Of a stretch of 45,144 bases of DNA, positions 1-8,846 are shown piece by piece (the first letter of the stretch is position 1; each line of letters starts with the position of its first letter). The notes beneath the pieces are model-generated. The model ran no database searches and was not told the origin of the DNA. It saw nothing but the letters and a program-made list of their open reading frames with translations. The stretch is from Nocardia carnea. Its GTDB lineage: Bacteria > Actinomycetota > Actinomycetes > Mycobacteriales > Mycobacteriaceae. A program made the translations under genes and the position numbers. The stretch lies in assembly GCF_029868325.1 (NCBI RefSeq), contig NZ_JARWNW010000046.1, positions 1 through 45,144 of the forward strand, read 5' to 3'.

Positions 1-123
1 GAGTGCGAGCACCGTGGGGCCGGCGCCAGAAACGGTAGCCGCGATTCCGGCGGCCCGCAAGCGGTCGATCCAGGCGGTCGTCAGCGGCAGGGCGGGTGCG
101 CGCTGGGTTTGGTGCAACCGGTC
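1..123 (-). CDS. thrB: Homoserine kinase, internal fragment (chimeric contig end)
   Basis: Read on the minus strand, positions 123 down to 1 form an open frame of 41 codons. It contains DRLHQ, then RAPALP, then [10 protein letters not shown] and [11 protein letters not shown]. This matches the C-terminal part of GHMP-family homoserine kinase (ThrB), where the SGAGP loop is diagnostic. The enzyme phosphorylates homoserine in threonine synthesis. Neither end of the gene is present: the frame runs off the window at position 1 and is joined at about 122-128 to unrelated transporter sequence in another frame. The fragment is probably real sequence from elsewhere in the genome joined by misassembly. 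Identification is by motif recall, not by search. Confidence 0.6.
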
Positions 124-124
124 C

Positions 125-238
125 GCGGTCGGCCAGGATCAGCCGCAGCTGGCGCCGGGCCAGGGTGGAGAACTGCTTCCAGGCACCCGATTGTGGCGGC
201 GAGCCACCACCACCCTGTCGCGCCCCGGGCGGCGGTGG
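125..238 (-). CDS. ABC-2/FHA-type transporter fragment (chimeric contig end)
   Basis: The minus-strand frame ending at 125 reads a Gly/Ser/Pro linker, then [11 protein letters not shown] and LRLILADRG. This resembles the start of the membrane part of actinobacterial FHA-domain ABC transporters (Rv1747-like), where a phrase such as [15 protein letters not shown] precedes the first membrane helix. The match breaks off at the point where the homoserine-kinase frame begins, and on the other side the frame enters the C run. It is therefore a piece of a gene without ends. Function is inferred from one short motif. Confidence 0.45.
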
Positions 239-249
239 GGGCGGCCGCG

Positions 250-328
<79 letters not shown>

Positions 329-454
329 GCCGAAACCTTTCAGGGCCTCGCTGGACTCGGCACCGAGGTTGGTCACTCTCGGGTTCGGCGCGGCTCGAGT
401 TCGGCAGCTACGAGGTTCGCGGGTCTGCCGGGGGACCCGTCTGGGCAGGCACCT

Positions 455-793
455 TTACTTGTCGAGTTTGTCGCCGAGTTCGTCGACTACGAGCAGGTCG
501 GCGCGGTAGCGGCGTTCCCGGTAGGCGGTGCGGCCGATGAGGTGGGCGATCACCGGGGCGGTGAGCAGGGTGAACAGGCCCACGAGTATCAGCATCCAGA
601 CGTTCGGGTCGTCGTAGACCCGCAGGCAGGTTCCGGCGAGTACCAGGTTGAGGCCGATCACCTGTGGTTTGGTGGCGGCGTGCATGCGTAGCAGGGTGTC
701 GGGGAAGCGGACGATCCCGATGGCCGCGGTGAGCGCCATCAGCGCGCCGATGATGATCAGTGTGCCCGACAGCCAGTTCAGTATCGTGCTCAT
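455..793 (-). CDS. mnhG: Mrp antiporter subunit G
   Basis: A 112-residue protein with three hydrophobic segments, typical in length for MnhG/MrpG (PhaG) subunits. It is the last subunit of the multisubunit Na+/H+ antiporter in the cytoplasmic membrane, which exports Na+ (or K+) in exchange for protons. Its central phrase IVRFPDTLLRMHAATKPQ is characteristic of the family. The ATG overlaps the stop of mnhF by four bases (ATGA), so translation is probably coupled. It closes the six-gene operon; its stop is a TAA at 457-455. The downstream flank is damaged contig end, so a terminator cannot be judged. Confidence 0.93.
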   Translation of the reverse strand: MSTILNWLSGTLIIIGALMALTAAIGIVRFPDTLLRMHAATKPQVIGLNLVLAGTCLRVYDDPNVWMLILVGLFTLLTAPVIAHLIGRTAYRERRYRADLLVVDELGDKLDK

Positions 794-1050
794 CGGTCGT
801 CCCGGACCCGGTAGCGGGTGACGGCCGCGGATCCCAGGAAACCGACCAGGGAGAGTGCGACGATGGCGGGTACCACGGACGTGTCGCGGCTGTAGGCGGC
901 CCAGACCGCCAGACCGCAGATCGCCATCGCGATGATCGAGTCGATGCCGACCACTCGGTCGAGGGTGCCGGGGCCGGCGAGGATCCGGTACCCGGTGATC
1001 AATGCGGCCGCCGAGAGCAGGATGCCGGCCACTACGGCTACGACGATCAC
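790..1050 (-). CDS. mnhF: Mrp antiporter subunit F
   Basis: An 86-residue membrane protein with three predicted helices, the normal size for MnhF/MrpF. The segment GPGTLDRVVGIDS is the recognisable family motif. It is a small integral subunit of the Mrp cation/proton antiporter. Translation starts with GTG at 1050, which overlaps the mnhE stop as GTGA; its own stop overlaps the mnhG start. No other start makes sense because the frame opens within mnhE. Confidence 0.92.
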   Translation of the reverse strand: MIVVAVVAGILLSAAALITGYRILAGPGTLDRVVGIDSIIAMAICGLAVWAAYSRDTSVVPAIVALSLVGFLGSAAVTRYRVRDDR

Positions 1051-1601
1051 GGCTTCACCTCCTGAGTGGGCAGCGGGGTTGCGCGGTTCTCGAGGCCCGC
1101 GATCAGCAGTGCTTCGATCTGCCGGATGGTGCGGTAGAAGCTGGTGACCGCCTTATCGCTGCTGACATCGATGACGTGGACGTAGGCCACGCAGCGTTCC
1201 CGGTCGATCTCGAGCACCATGGTGCCGGGGATCAGGTTCAGCAGGTTGGTGCACAGCACCATCACGAAATCCGAGCGGAACGCGAACTGCACCTCCAGCA
1301 CACCCGATACGGGCGCCGGTCCGGGTCGTAGCGCGAACCAGGCGAGCTGGAGACTCGATTCGATCGCGGAGTAGACGCTCACGGCCAGCAGTTTCAGCAG
1401 CGGCCATATTCGCAGCCGGCCGCGTACCGGGATCCGGGGCAGCGGCAGCGCCACCATGATCACCGTTCCGACCGCCAGGCCCGCCAGCACGTTGGCCGGG
1501 CTGATCTGCCCCCACAGCGCGACCCACACGACCGTCAGCCAGAGCAGTACGCCGAGGCGATGGATATTGTCGCGGCTGAGTGCCAGCCGCAGCCGGGTCA
1601 T
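1047..1601 (-). CDS. mnhE: Mrp antiporter subunit E
   Basis: A 184-residue subunit E of the Mrp antiporter. N-terminal hydrophobic segments (about 15-55) are followed by a soluble part with LLNLIPGTMVLEID and YVHVID, both typical of MnhE. The open frame extends upstream into mnhD to 1886, but the extension is a GC-rich shadow. The ATG at 1601 begins MTRLRLALSRDN and overlaps the mnhD stop by four bases, like the other junctions of this operon, so it is chosen as the start. Confidence 0.92.
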   Translation of the reverse strand: MTRLRLALSRDNIHRLGVLLWLTVVWVALWGQISPANVLAGLAVGTVIMVALPLPRIPVRGRLRIWPLLKLLAVSVYSAIESSLQLAWFALRPGPAPVSGVLEVQFAFRSDFVMVLCTNLLNLIPGTMVLEIDRERCVAYVHVIDVSSDKAVTSFYRTIRQIEALLIAGLENRATPLPTQEVKP

Positions 1602-3193
1602 TTCGTGCCCCCGTCGAGGACGGCGCCGATATAGATCCCGCGGTCCTGTAGTTCGGCGGCGGAGCGGTCGGCGATGCCCAGTACCGGACCGGCCCAGACG
1701 GTGAGCGCGACACCCACCGCGACCAATGCGGCGGTCGGCAGCACCATCATGGCGGGCAGCCGGCCGGGGTCGGTGCGTTCGTCGTAGAGCATGTCGGTGT
1801 TGTCCTCGACCAGCGAGGGCAGTGTCGCCGAGACCAGATGGCCGTCCGGGGCCTGTTCCCGCGGCCGCCAGAACGCCTTGCTCCACACCCGGGCCATCAC
1901 ATAAAGCGTGAGCAGGCTGGTCACGATCGATCCGGCGACGAGGATCCAGGCCAGGGCACTGCCGTCCTGGGCGCCCGCCTGCAGGAGCGCGACCTTCCCG
2001 ATGAAACCGGAGAAGGGCGGTATTCCACCGAGGTTGAGCGCGGGGATCAGGAACAACGCGGCCAATATGGGGCTCGCCGCGGCCATTCCGCCCACTCGGC
2101 GCAGCGAGGTGGACCCGGCTTGTCGCTCGATCAGACCGGCGACCAGGAAGAGCGCGGTCTGCACCAGAATGTGGTGCGCGATGTAGTACACGGCGCCGGC
2201 CAGGCCGATCTTGCTCGCGATCCCCACCCCGAACATCATGTAGCCGATATGGCTGACCAGCGTGAAGGAGAGCAGCCGGCGGATATCGTTCTGCGCGATC
2301 GCGCCGAATATGCCGATCAGCATGGTGAGCAGGCCGGCGATCAGCAGCAGATTGTCGAAGCCGCCATCGGGGAACAGCAGGGTCTGGGTGCGCACGATGG
2401 CATAGACACCCACCTTCGTGAGCAGGCCGGCGAAGACCGCGGTGACCGGTGCGGGGGCGGTGGGGTAGGAATCGGGCAGCCAGTTGGACAGCGGGAACAC
2501 CGCCGCCTTGATGGCGAACGCGACGAGCAGGACGGCGTAGACCGCCTGGCGGATACCGTCGGGAACGCTATCCATCCGCGTGGCCAGCTGCGCGAGATTC
2601 AGGGTGCCGGTGGCCCCGTAGACGACGGCGATACCGATCAGGAAGATCAGCGACGACACCATCGACACCATCACATAGGACACACCTGCGCGGATGCGTT
2701 CGGCGGTGGCGCCGAGGGTCAACAGGACGAACGAGGCCACCAGCAGGATTTCGAAGCCGACGAACAGGTTGAACAGATCGCCGGCCAGGAAGGCCATCGA
2801 GACACCGCCGTTGAGCACCAGATAGGTGGGCCAGAAGATCGAGGTCGGCTGGCGCACCTTACTGTCGCCGATATTCTGCCCGGCGCCGTAGGCGGCGACG
2901 GCGAGCAGCACGATCTGCGAGACCAGCAGCATCGCCGCCGACAGCCGGTCCACCACGATGGTGATACCGATCGGGCTCTCCCAGCCGCCGACCTGCACCG
3001 CGACCGTACCGTCGCGATCGGCCAGATACAGCATGAAGGCGCACACCACGACGGCGGCGGTGAGCGCGACCATGACGACAACCCGCTGGAAGCGGGGCCG
3101 GCGGCCGACGATGAGGGTCGCGGCGGCGGTGAGCAGCGGGATGAGCACCGGCAGCGGTGCCAGGACGGGAAGCAGGGTCTGCGGAAGGGTCAT
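1598..3193 (-). CDS. mnhD: Mrp antiporter subunit D
   Basis: A 531-residue polytopic membrane protein of the NADH-quinone oxidoreductase/Mrp antiporter superfamily (proton_antipo_M), related to complex I subunits NuoM/NuoN. About 14 hydrophobic segments are visible. The phrase FNLFVGFEILLVASF carries the conserved membrane glutamate and DIRRLLSFTLVSHIGYM is a family hallmark. MnhD works with MnhA to form the ion-translocating core. Start ATG at 3193 overlaps mnhC by four bases, and the stop overlaps mnhE. A hydrophilic tail follows the last helices. Confidence 0.95.
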   Translation of the reverse strand: MTLPQTLLPVLAPLPVLIPLLTAAATLIVGRRPRFQRVVVMVALTAAVVVCAFMLYLADRDGTVAVQVGGWESPIGITIVVDRLSAAMLLVSQIVLLAVAAYGAGQNIGDSKVRQPTSIFWPTYLVLNGGVSMAFLAGDLFNLFVGFEILLVASFVLLTLGATAERIRAGVSYVMVSMVSSLIFLIGIAVVYGATGTLNLAQLATRMDSVPDGIRQAVYAVLLVAFAIKAAVFPLSNWLPDSYPTAPAPVTAVFAGLLTKVGVYAIVRTQTLLFPDGGFDNLLLIAGLLTMLIGIFGAIAQNDIRRLLSFTLVSHIGYMMFGVGIASKIGLAGAVYYIAHHILVQTALFLVAGLIERQAGSTSLRRVGGMAAASPILAALFLIPALNLGGIPPFSGFIGKVALLQAGAQDGSALAWILVAGSIVTSLLTLYVMARVWSKAFWRPREQAPDGHLVSATLPSLVEDNTDMLYDERTDPGRLPAMMVLPTAALVAVGVALTVWAGPVLGIADRSAAELQDRGIYIGAVLDGGTK

Positions 3194-3570
3194 TCTTCGG
3201 GTTCCTCCCGCTCGCGCTCGGCGATCCCGACATCCTCCGGGTCGTTCTCGACTTTTTCGCTGGTGGTCAGGATGTAGGAGCGATACGCGAGTGCCAGGAC
3301 GAACGCGGCGACACCCATGGTGATGACGATGGCGGTCAGGATCAGGGCCTGGGCGAGCGGGTCGGCCATGGTGTCGCGCACGGTATCGGTCGCGCCTTGG
3401 ATGGGCGGTGCGCCGTCGGGGCCGCCCATGGTGAGGATGAGTAGGTTGACGGCATTGCCGACCAGCAGGATGCCGAGCAGCATCTTCGTGACCGTGCGTT
3501 CGAGCAGCAGGTAGACACCGCAGGCCACCAGGACTCCGACGACGGTCAGCAGGGTGAGGTTTGCGCTCAT
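3190..3570 (-). CDS. mnhC: Mrp antiporter subunit C
   Basis: A 126-residue protein with three membrane helices, homologous to NuoK. The motif TKMLLGILLVGNAVNLLIL is characteristic of MnhC. The last 25 or so residues are strongly acidic and basic and probably cytoplasmic. It forms part of the membrane core linking the MnhA and MnhD antiporter modules. ATG at 3570 overlaps the mnhA stop by four bases; its stop overlaps the mnhD start in the same way. Confidence 0.94.
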   Translation of the reverse strand: MSANLTLLTVVGVLVACGVYLLLERTVTKMLLGILLVGNAVNLLILTMGGPDGAPPIQGATDTVRDTMADPLAQALILTAIVITMGVAAFVLALAYRSYILTTSEKVENDPEDVGIAEREREEPEE

Positions 3571-6356
3571 GATTGCACCAGCTCGTCGTCGAGTCGCGCG
3601 CCGAGGCTGCGCAGTACGTCCAGGACCAGTCCGAGCACGATCAGGTAGACACCGAGGTCGAAGAACAGCGAGGTCACCAGCTTGACGTGCCCCAGCACCG
3701 GAAGGGTGGCCTCCAGGATGACCGACTGCAGCGGCGGCGCGCCGAACAGCAGCGGGACGGTGGCCGTTCCGGCGGCCAGGATCAGACCGGCCCCAAGTAG
3801 ATGACCGGCGTCGACGGGCAGCGCCTCACCCAGTTCGTACTGTCCGCCGGCCAGATAGCGCAGGACCAGTGCGAGGCCGGCGATGAGGCCGCCGGCGAAA
3901 CCGCCGCCGGGGGCGTTGTGGCCGGAGAAGAAGAAGTAGACCGACAGCACCATCATCGTCGGGAACACCAGGCGAGTGGTGATCTGCAGGACCATCGACC
4001 GGTCCCGGCGGTCCACCAGCCGGCCGGCGGGCAACCAGCCCACTTTCCCCGGGTTGTAGTTCGGTGCGTCGGCCGCCCGCGGCGGCAGGCCGAACCGGCG
4101 GCTGCGGAACACCAGCGAGGCCACGCCGGTGGCGGCCACCAGCAGCACCGATATCTCGCCGAGGGTGTCCCAGGCGCGCATATCGACCAGCAGTACGTTG
4201 ACCGCGTTCTTACCGCCGCCGAATTCGTAGGCGGCCGCGGGGATCCGTTCCCAGATCGGTTCGGTACTGCGCGCGGCCGTGGCGAAGGCCGCCAGCACGG
4301 GCACCGTGATACCGGCGGCGACGGCGATCGCGGCCCGGCCGATCTGGAAGCCGGCCTGCTGTTCCGGCCCGATCTCGGCCGGGAAAGCGCGCAGGACCAG
4401 GACGAAGGCCACCAGTGTCAGCGTTTCCACCAGGAACTGGGTCAGCGCCAGATCGGGTGCGCCGTGCAGGGCGAAGATCACGCCGCAGCCGTAGCCGGTG
4501 AGCCCGACCACCAGCACACTTGCCAGGCGGTTGCGCAGCACGGTGGCGCCCAGGGCCATGGCGATCATGATCGCGCCGATCACCAGTTGCAGCGGGCGGT
4601 CCCAGAGCCGCAGCTCGACTCCCGTGCGGGTGCCGAGGGCCAGCACGGTCGCCGGGAGAATTACCAGGGTGCCCAAGATGACGGCCTGGTTCAGCGGGAG
4701 GGAACCGCGCTGCACCGAACCGGTCATCCGCAGTGATGCCCGGTCCATGGCGCGCAGGGCGGCATCGTAACCGCGGTCGGCGTTGCCGAGGAGTGTCGTC
4801 GATTCACCGAACCAGTCGCGCCGGAAGAAGAACAGCGCACCCACGGCGATGATCACCACGGTGAGCAACAGTGGCCAGGTCAGGCCGTGCCACAGTTGCA
4901 GGTGCCCGGTCAGTTCTCCGGGCAGAGTCTTCGCGTACGGCGCGAGCAGGCCGTCCACCCAGGGAGCGGCGAGTCCGGCGCCCAGCGAGCCGAGCGCCAG
5001 CAGCGCGGGAGCGGCGAGGAACGCCGGTCCGGGAGCGTGCCAGTCCGGAACCCGGATCCCGGGTTTGTCGGCGAAGGCGCCCCAGACGAAACGCGCACTG
5101 TAGGCGACGGTGAGCATGGACCCCAGCACCACACCGGCGAGGAGCAGCCATTTCCCCGTACCGCTCAGCGGTGGGTCGGCGGCGATTTCGGCGGCCAATG
5201 CCGATTCCTTGGCCACGAAACCCCAGAGGGGTGGAATTCCGGCCATGCTGAGCGCCGCCAGGACGGTGGTGCCCAGCAGGACGGGCGCACGGCGCCCCAG
5301 ACCGGACAGTTCGCGGATATCGCGGGTTCCCGCGCCGTGGTCGATGATGCCGACCACCAGGAACAGGCAGGCCTTGAAGAGGGCATGGGCGAGGAGAAGT
5401 CCCACACCGGCCAGTGCCGCATCGGGGGTGCCCAGGCCGACCATGATCACCAGGAAGCCCAGCTGGCTGACGGTGCCGAAGGCGAGGACCAGTTTCAGGT
5501 CGGTGACCTGCATGGCGCGCAGGCCGGCCAGCAACATCGAGGCAAGGCCGAGGGTGAGGATCAACGGCCGCCAGACCGGTTCGTCGGCGAACGCGGGCGC
5601 GAGGCGGGCGATCAGGTAGACACCTGCCTTCACCATGGCCGCAGCATGCAGATACGCGCTGACCGGGGTGGGGGCGGCCATCGCGCCGGGCAGCCAGAAA
5701 TGCAGTGGGACGATGGCCGATTTGCTGAGCGCGCCGATCAGTACCAGCACCAGCCCGACCTGCACCGCGATCCCGCCCGGCGACTCCCGGGCGAGCAGGC
5801 CGGAGAGCAGATAGCTGTCGTAGGCCTGCCCGAGTACGACGATGCCGCCGAGCATGGCCAGCCCACCCGCGCCGGTGACCAGCAGTGCCTGCAATGCCGA
5901 CCGGCGCCCGGCCGCGCTGTCGGAGTTGTGGCCGACCAGCAGGAAGGAGAGCACCGTGGTGATCTCCCAGAAGACGAACAGCAGCAGCATGTTGTCGCTG
6001 GTGACCAGTCCGAACATGGCCCCGGCGAACGCGACCAGCCAGGCGGCGAAGGACCCCAGCTTCGGTTCGTCGTCGTCGAAGTAGCGGGCGCAATAGGCGA
6101 GCACGAGTGCGCCGATACCGAGTACGAGCGCGCTCATCACGGTGGCGAGGGAGTCGAACCGCAGCTGCAGCGAGAGGTTGATGGTGGGTGCCCAGGCGTA
6201 GCTGACCTGCTGGACGTCGTTCCATCCGGCGATCACCCACCCCAGGGAGACCAGCGGTACCAGTGCCAGCGGGTAGAACGCCTTACGCCCTACTGCTCGC
6301 ACGGCTGCGGGCGCGACAAGCGCGGCCAGGGCGTGTGCAAGCAGGATGGCGAGCAA
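3567..6356 (-). CDS. mnhA: Mrp antiporter subunit A (MnhA-MnhB fusion)
   Basis: A 929-residue membrane protein. Residues 1 to about 480 are a NuoL-like antiporter module with LLLLFVFWEITTVLSF (conserved glutamate). A MnhA-specific region follows, and the last 140 or so residues (from about 787) are an MnhB domain with the hallmark GHNAPGGGFAGG. No separate mnhB exists, so A and B are fused, as usual in this gene arrangement in actinobacteria. The start is TTG at 6356: a strong ribosome site GGAGGT lies at 6361-6366, five to six bases upstream, and no ATG or GTG fits as well. It is the first gene of the mnhA-C-D-E-F-G operon. Confidence 0.94.
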   Translation of the reverse strand: MLAILLAHALAALVAPAAVRAVGRKAFYPLALVPLVSLGWVIAGWNDVQQVSYAWAPTINLSLQLRFDSLATVMSALVLGIGALVLAYCARYFDDDEPKLGSFAAWLVAFAGAMFGLVTSDNMLLLFVFWEITTVLSFLLVGHNSDSAAGRRSALQALLVTGAGGLAMLGGIVVLGQAYDSYLLSGLLARESPGGIAVQVGLVLVLIGALSKSAIVPLHFWLPGAMAAPTPVSAYLHAAAMVKAGVYLIARLAPAFADEPVWRPLILTLGLASMLLAGLRAMQVTDLKLVLAFGTVSQLGFLVIMVGLGTPDAALAGVGLLLAHALFKACLFLVVGIIDHGAGTRDIRELSGLGRRAPVLLGTTVLAALSMAGIPPLWGFVAKESALAAEIAADPPLSGTGKWLLLAGVVLGSMLTVAYSARFVWGAFADKPGIRVPDWHAPGPAFLAAPALLALGSLGAGLAAPWVDGLLAPYAKTLPGELTGHLQLWHGLTWPLLLTVVIIAVGALFFFRRDWFGESTTLLGNADRGYDAALRAMDRASLRMTGSVQRGSLPLNQAVILGTLVILPATVLALGTRTGVELRLWDRPLQLVIGAIMIAMALGATVLRNRLASVLVVGLTGYGCGVIFALHGAPDLALTQFLVETLTLVAFVLVLRAFPAEIGPEQQAGFQIGRAAIAVAAGITVPVLAAFATAARSTEPIWERIPAAAYEFGGGKNAVNVLLVDMRAWDTLGEISVLLVAATGVASLVFRSRRFGLPPRAADAPNYNPGKVGWLPAGRLVDRRDRSMVLQITTRLVFPTMMVLSVYFFFSGHNAPGGGFAGGLIAGLALVLRYLAGGQYELGEALPVDAGHLLGAGLILAAGTATVPLLFGAPPLQSVILEATLPVLGHVKLVTSLFFDLGVYLIVLGLVLDVLRSLGARLDDELVQS

Positions 6357-6401
6357 GCGTTACCTCCGTCGGAATCAGGGGCGGCGGGGTATTGCGCGCT
6401 C

Positions 6402-6428
6402 ATCATATGCGAGCACGAACTGGCACAA
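6402..6428 (-). promoter_or_regulatory. Possible mnh operon promoter
   Basis: On the minus strand, TATGAT (6407-6402) could be the -10 and TTGTGC (6428-6423) a -35, but the spacer is only 15 nt. The -10 lies about 45 bases before the TTG start of mnhA, leaving a leader with its ribosome site. Nothing else promoter-like is apparent in the 215-bp gap behind the AAA ATPase gene. Confidence 0.35.
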
Positions 6429-6571
6429 TCGTACACGTATGCGGACCTCGGTCCGTATTCGGCTACCGTTCGGCAACGATTTGCGCAGGTCAGACATAAC
6501 GGACAGGGGTGCTGCGGCGACCGGGCCGCAGCGGTGTCGACCTCAGTCGTAACCGGCGTCGCCGGCAGTAC

Positions 6572-8815
6572 TCACCGTTCGGAATAGCGGCGTAGTGCCT
6601 CGACCTGAGCCGGGTCGAGTGAAGGCCGGACGGCCTGGCGTGCGGCGGCGATATCGTCGGCGGTGACATCGGCGGCCAGCACATCGCGGCGCATTGCGGC
6701 GAGCGCGGCTTCGCGCAGGAGTGCGGCGCAGTCCGCGGCGGAGAAACCGTCCAGGTCGGCGGCCAGCCGGGGCAGGTCCACCGATTCGGTCAGCGGGACC
6801 GAGCGCCCCGCCGTTCGCAGGATCGCCTCCCGGGCCTGCGCGTCCGGCGGTGGAACGAACACCAGACGTTCGAGGCGGCCCGGCCGCAGCAGTGCCGGGT
6901 CGATGAGTTCCGGACGGTTCGTGGCCCCCAGCACCACTACGTCACGGAGCGGTTCTACCCCGTCCAGTTCGGTCAGCAGGGCCGCGACCACGCGGTCACC
7001 GACCCCGGAGTCGGAACTCTGCCCGCGCCGCGGCGCCAGCGCGTCCACCTCGTCCAGGAAGATCAGCGACGGCGCCGAATCGCGGGCGCGCTGGAACAGT
7101 TCACGCACCGCCCGCTCCGACGAGCCGACCCATTTGTCCATCAACTCCGCGCCCTTGACCGTGTGCACACTCAGCTGTCCACTACCCGCCAGCGCACGGA
7201 CCAGGAAAGTCTTCCCGCATCCCGGCGGGCCGTACAGCAGGACTCCGCGGGGTGGTTCGATTCCCAGCCGGGCGAACGAATCGGGGTGCCGCAGCGGCCA
7301 GAGCACCGCCTCGGTGAGTGCCTGTTTGGTCTCGGCCATATCGCCGACGTCATCGAGGCCGAGACTGCCGATCGCCAGTTCTTCGGTTCCCGACCGGGAC
7401 AGCGGCCGGATCACCTCCAGTGCGCCCAGCAGGTCTTCGTGCTCCAGCCGGGGCTCGGTGCTGTCTTCCCGGCTGGCCCGCGCCGCAGCTCGCAACGCCG
7501 CCTCCCGGCACAGCGCCGCGAGATCGGCGACCACGAAACCGGGCGCGGACGCGGCGATCTTCTCGAGCCGGAGTTCACCGGTGGGCACCTTCGCCAGCAA
7601 CTGCTCGAGCAGGGCCTTACGAATGGCCGCCGTGGGCAGGGCCAGCGCGAGTTCGCGATCGCACAGGTCCGGCGCACGCAGCCGGGAATCGACCGCGGCG
7701 GGATGCGCGGTGGTCGCCAGCAATGCCACACACGGTTCGGCCACCGCCGCGCGCAACTGATCCAGGATCAGGATGGCCACCGGTTCGGCCGGTTCCGGGA
7801 GCAGGGCATCGATATCGGTGATGAGCAGTATGCCGCCCTTACCCGAGGTTGCGGCCACAGCGGCTGCCACCTCGCGTAACCGGGCTCCGCTCTCGGCGGC
7901 GCCGACCGAGGGGCCGTCCAACTCCACCACCCGGCGCGGTGCGGCCACCGCCCGCGCCAGCGTGGCCTTGCCGACCCCGGCCGGTCCGGTGATGAGAACG
8001 CCCAGGTGGGGCGCGGCGCCCAGCGCTTTCAGCAATTCGGGTTCGTCGAGCGCCAGGCTCAGCCATTCTTCGAGTTTGGCGGCCTGCTGGCGTGCACCGG
8101 CCAGTTCTTCCACGCGGACTCCGGTGGCGGGTGTGCTGGTCACCGGTACGGCTCCGGGAAGGTCGGTTTCGCAGACGGTGTCGAGATGGCTCGGTATCAG
8201 CGGTTGGTCCGGCACACCTTGTCCGTTGACCCGCACCACCGCCGTCTGACTCCCGGCGCCCGCGCCCGCGGTCCATTCGACCGCCGAATTCGGCTGCACG
8301 CTCACCGGGCCGGGCGGCTCGGTGGCGACCACTGTGAGCAGTTCGGAGGTCCAGGCGATGCCGAACGCCCGCGACAAGGCCTGGCTGGCCGCCGACGACG
8401 GGATATCCGGGCCGAGATCGCGGGGCAGCAGTGAGACCGTATCGCCGACGGTGACGACCTTGCCGAGCAGCGCCTGCCGCAGGGTAGCGGCCGGTATCGA
8501 CTGTGTGGCGTGCCGGGACCCGCTCACCGAAATATGCCGGGCGCCGTGCACTGCCGCGGGCGAGACCACCACGGTGGCGTTCTCCCGCAACCCGGCGTTG
8601 GACAGGGTCACATCGTCGAGCAGGGCGGTGCCGGCCGGCGTATCGGCCGGGGCGCGACCGGCGACGGCGGCGGTCCGGCGGGCGCCGACCAGCGTGATCC
8701 CGTCCCATTCGCGTAGTCCCAGCGCGGTCAGCACTTCCGGGTGCAGCCGGATCACCCCCCGCCGGGCATCCGCGGCGGACGAATTCAGTCGGGCGGTCAA
8801 AGCCAGTTCAGCCAC
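6572..8815 (-). CDS. CDC48-like double AAA+ ATPase
   Basis: A 747-residue cytoplasmic ATPase of the CDC48/p97/VAT type, homologous in my judgement to Rv0435c. Residues 1-90 resemble the double-psi-barrel N domain. D1 has Walker A GPAGVGKAT (277-285) and a Walker B written ILLITDID (329-336), without the catalytic glutamate. D2 is canonical: GPPGCGKT (529-536), LIFLDEVD (584-591), RPGR (644-647). Such proteins unfold or remodel protein substrates; this substrate is unknown. The longer open frame to 8941 is rejected because protein-like sequence starts at the GTG at 8815. CAGAAT seven bases upstream could be a -10 for a leaderless mRNA; alternatively the gene is read through from the lipoprotein gene 31 bases upstream. 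Confidence 0.9.
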   Translation of the reverse strand: MAELALTARLNSSAADARRGVIRLHPEVLTALGLREWDGITLVGARRTAAVAGRAPADTPAGTALLDDVTLSNAGLRENATVVVSPAAVHGARHISVSGSRHATQSIPAATLRQALLGKVVTVGDTVSLLPRDLGPDIPSSAASQALSRAFGIAWTSELLTVVATEPPGPVSVQPNSAVEWTAGAGAGSQTAVVRVNGQGVPDQPLIPSHLDTVCETDLPGAVPVTSTPATGVRVEELAGARQQAAKLEEWLSLALDEPELLKALGAAPHLGVLITGPAGVGKATLARAVAAPRRVVELDGPSVGAAESGARLREVAAAVAATSGKGGILLITDIDALLPEPAEPVAILILDQLRAAVAEPCVALLATTAHPAAVDSRLRAPDLCDRELALALPTAAIRKALLEQLLAKVPTGELRLEKIAASAPGFVVADLAALCREAALRAAARASREDSTEPRLEHEDLLGALEVIRPLSRSGTEELAIGSLGLDDVGDMAETKQALTEAVLWPLRHPDSFARLGIEPPRGVLLYGPPGCGKTFLVRALAGSGQLSVHTVKGAELMDKWVGSSERAVRELFQRARDSAPSLIFLDEVDALAPRRGQSSDSGVGDRVVAALLTELDGVEPLRDVVVLGATNRPELIDPALLRPGRLERLVFVPPPDAQAREAILRTAGRSVPLTESVDLPRLAADLDGFSAADCAALLREAALAAMRRDVLAADVTADDIAAARQAVRPSLDPAQVEALRRYSER

Positions 8816-8846
8816 AGTGTCTATTCTGCGCGCGGAGAAAGGCGCC

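Noticed and set aside
1838..6587. Long plus-strand ORFs opposite the mnh operon
   Set aside because: Antisense shadows rich in Gln, Asp, His and Gly, typical of GC-rich coding DNA read on the wrong strand.
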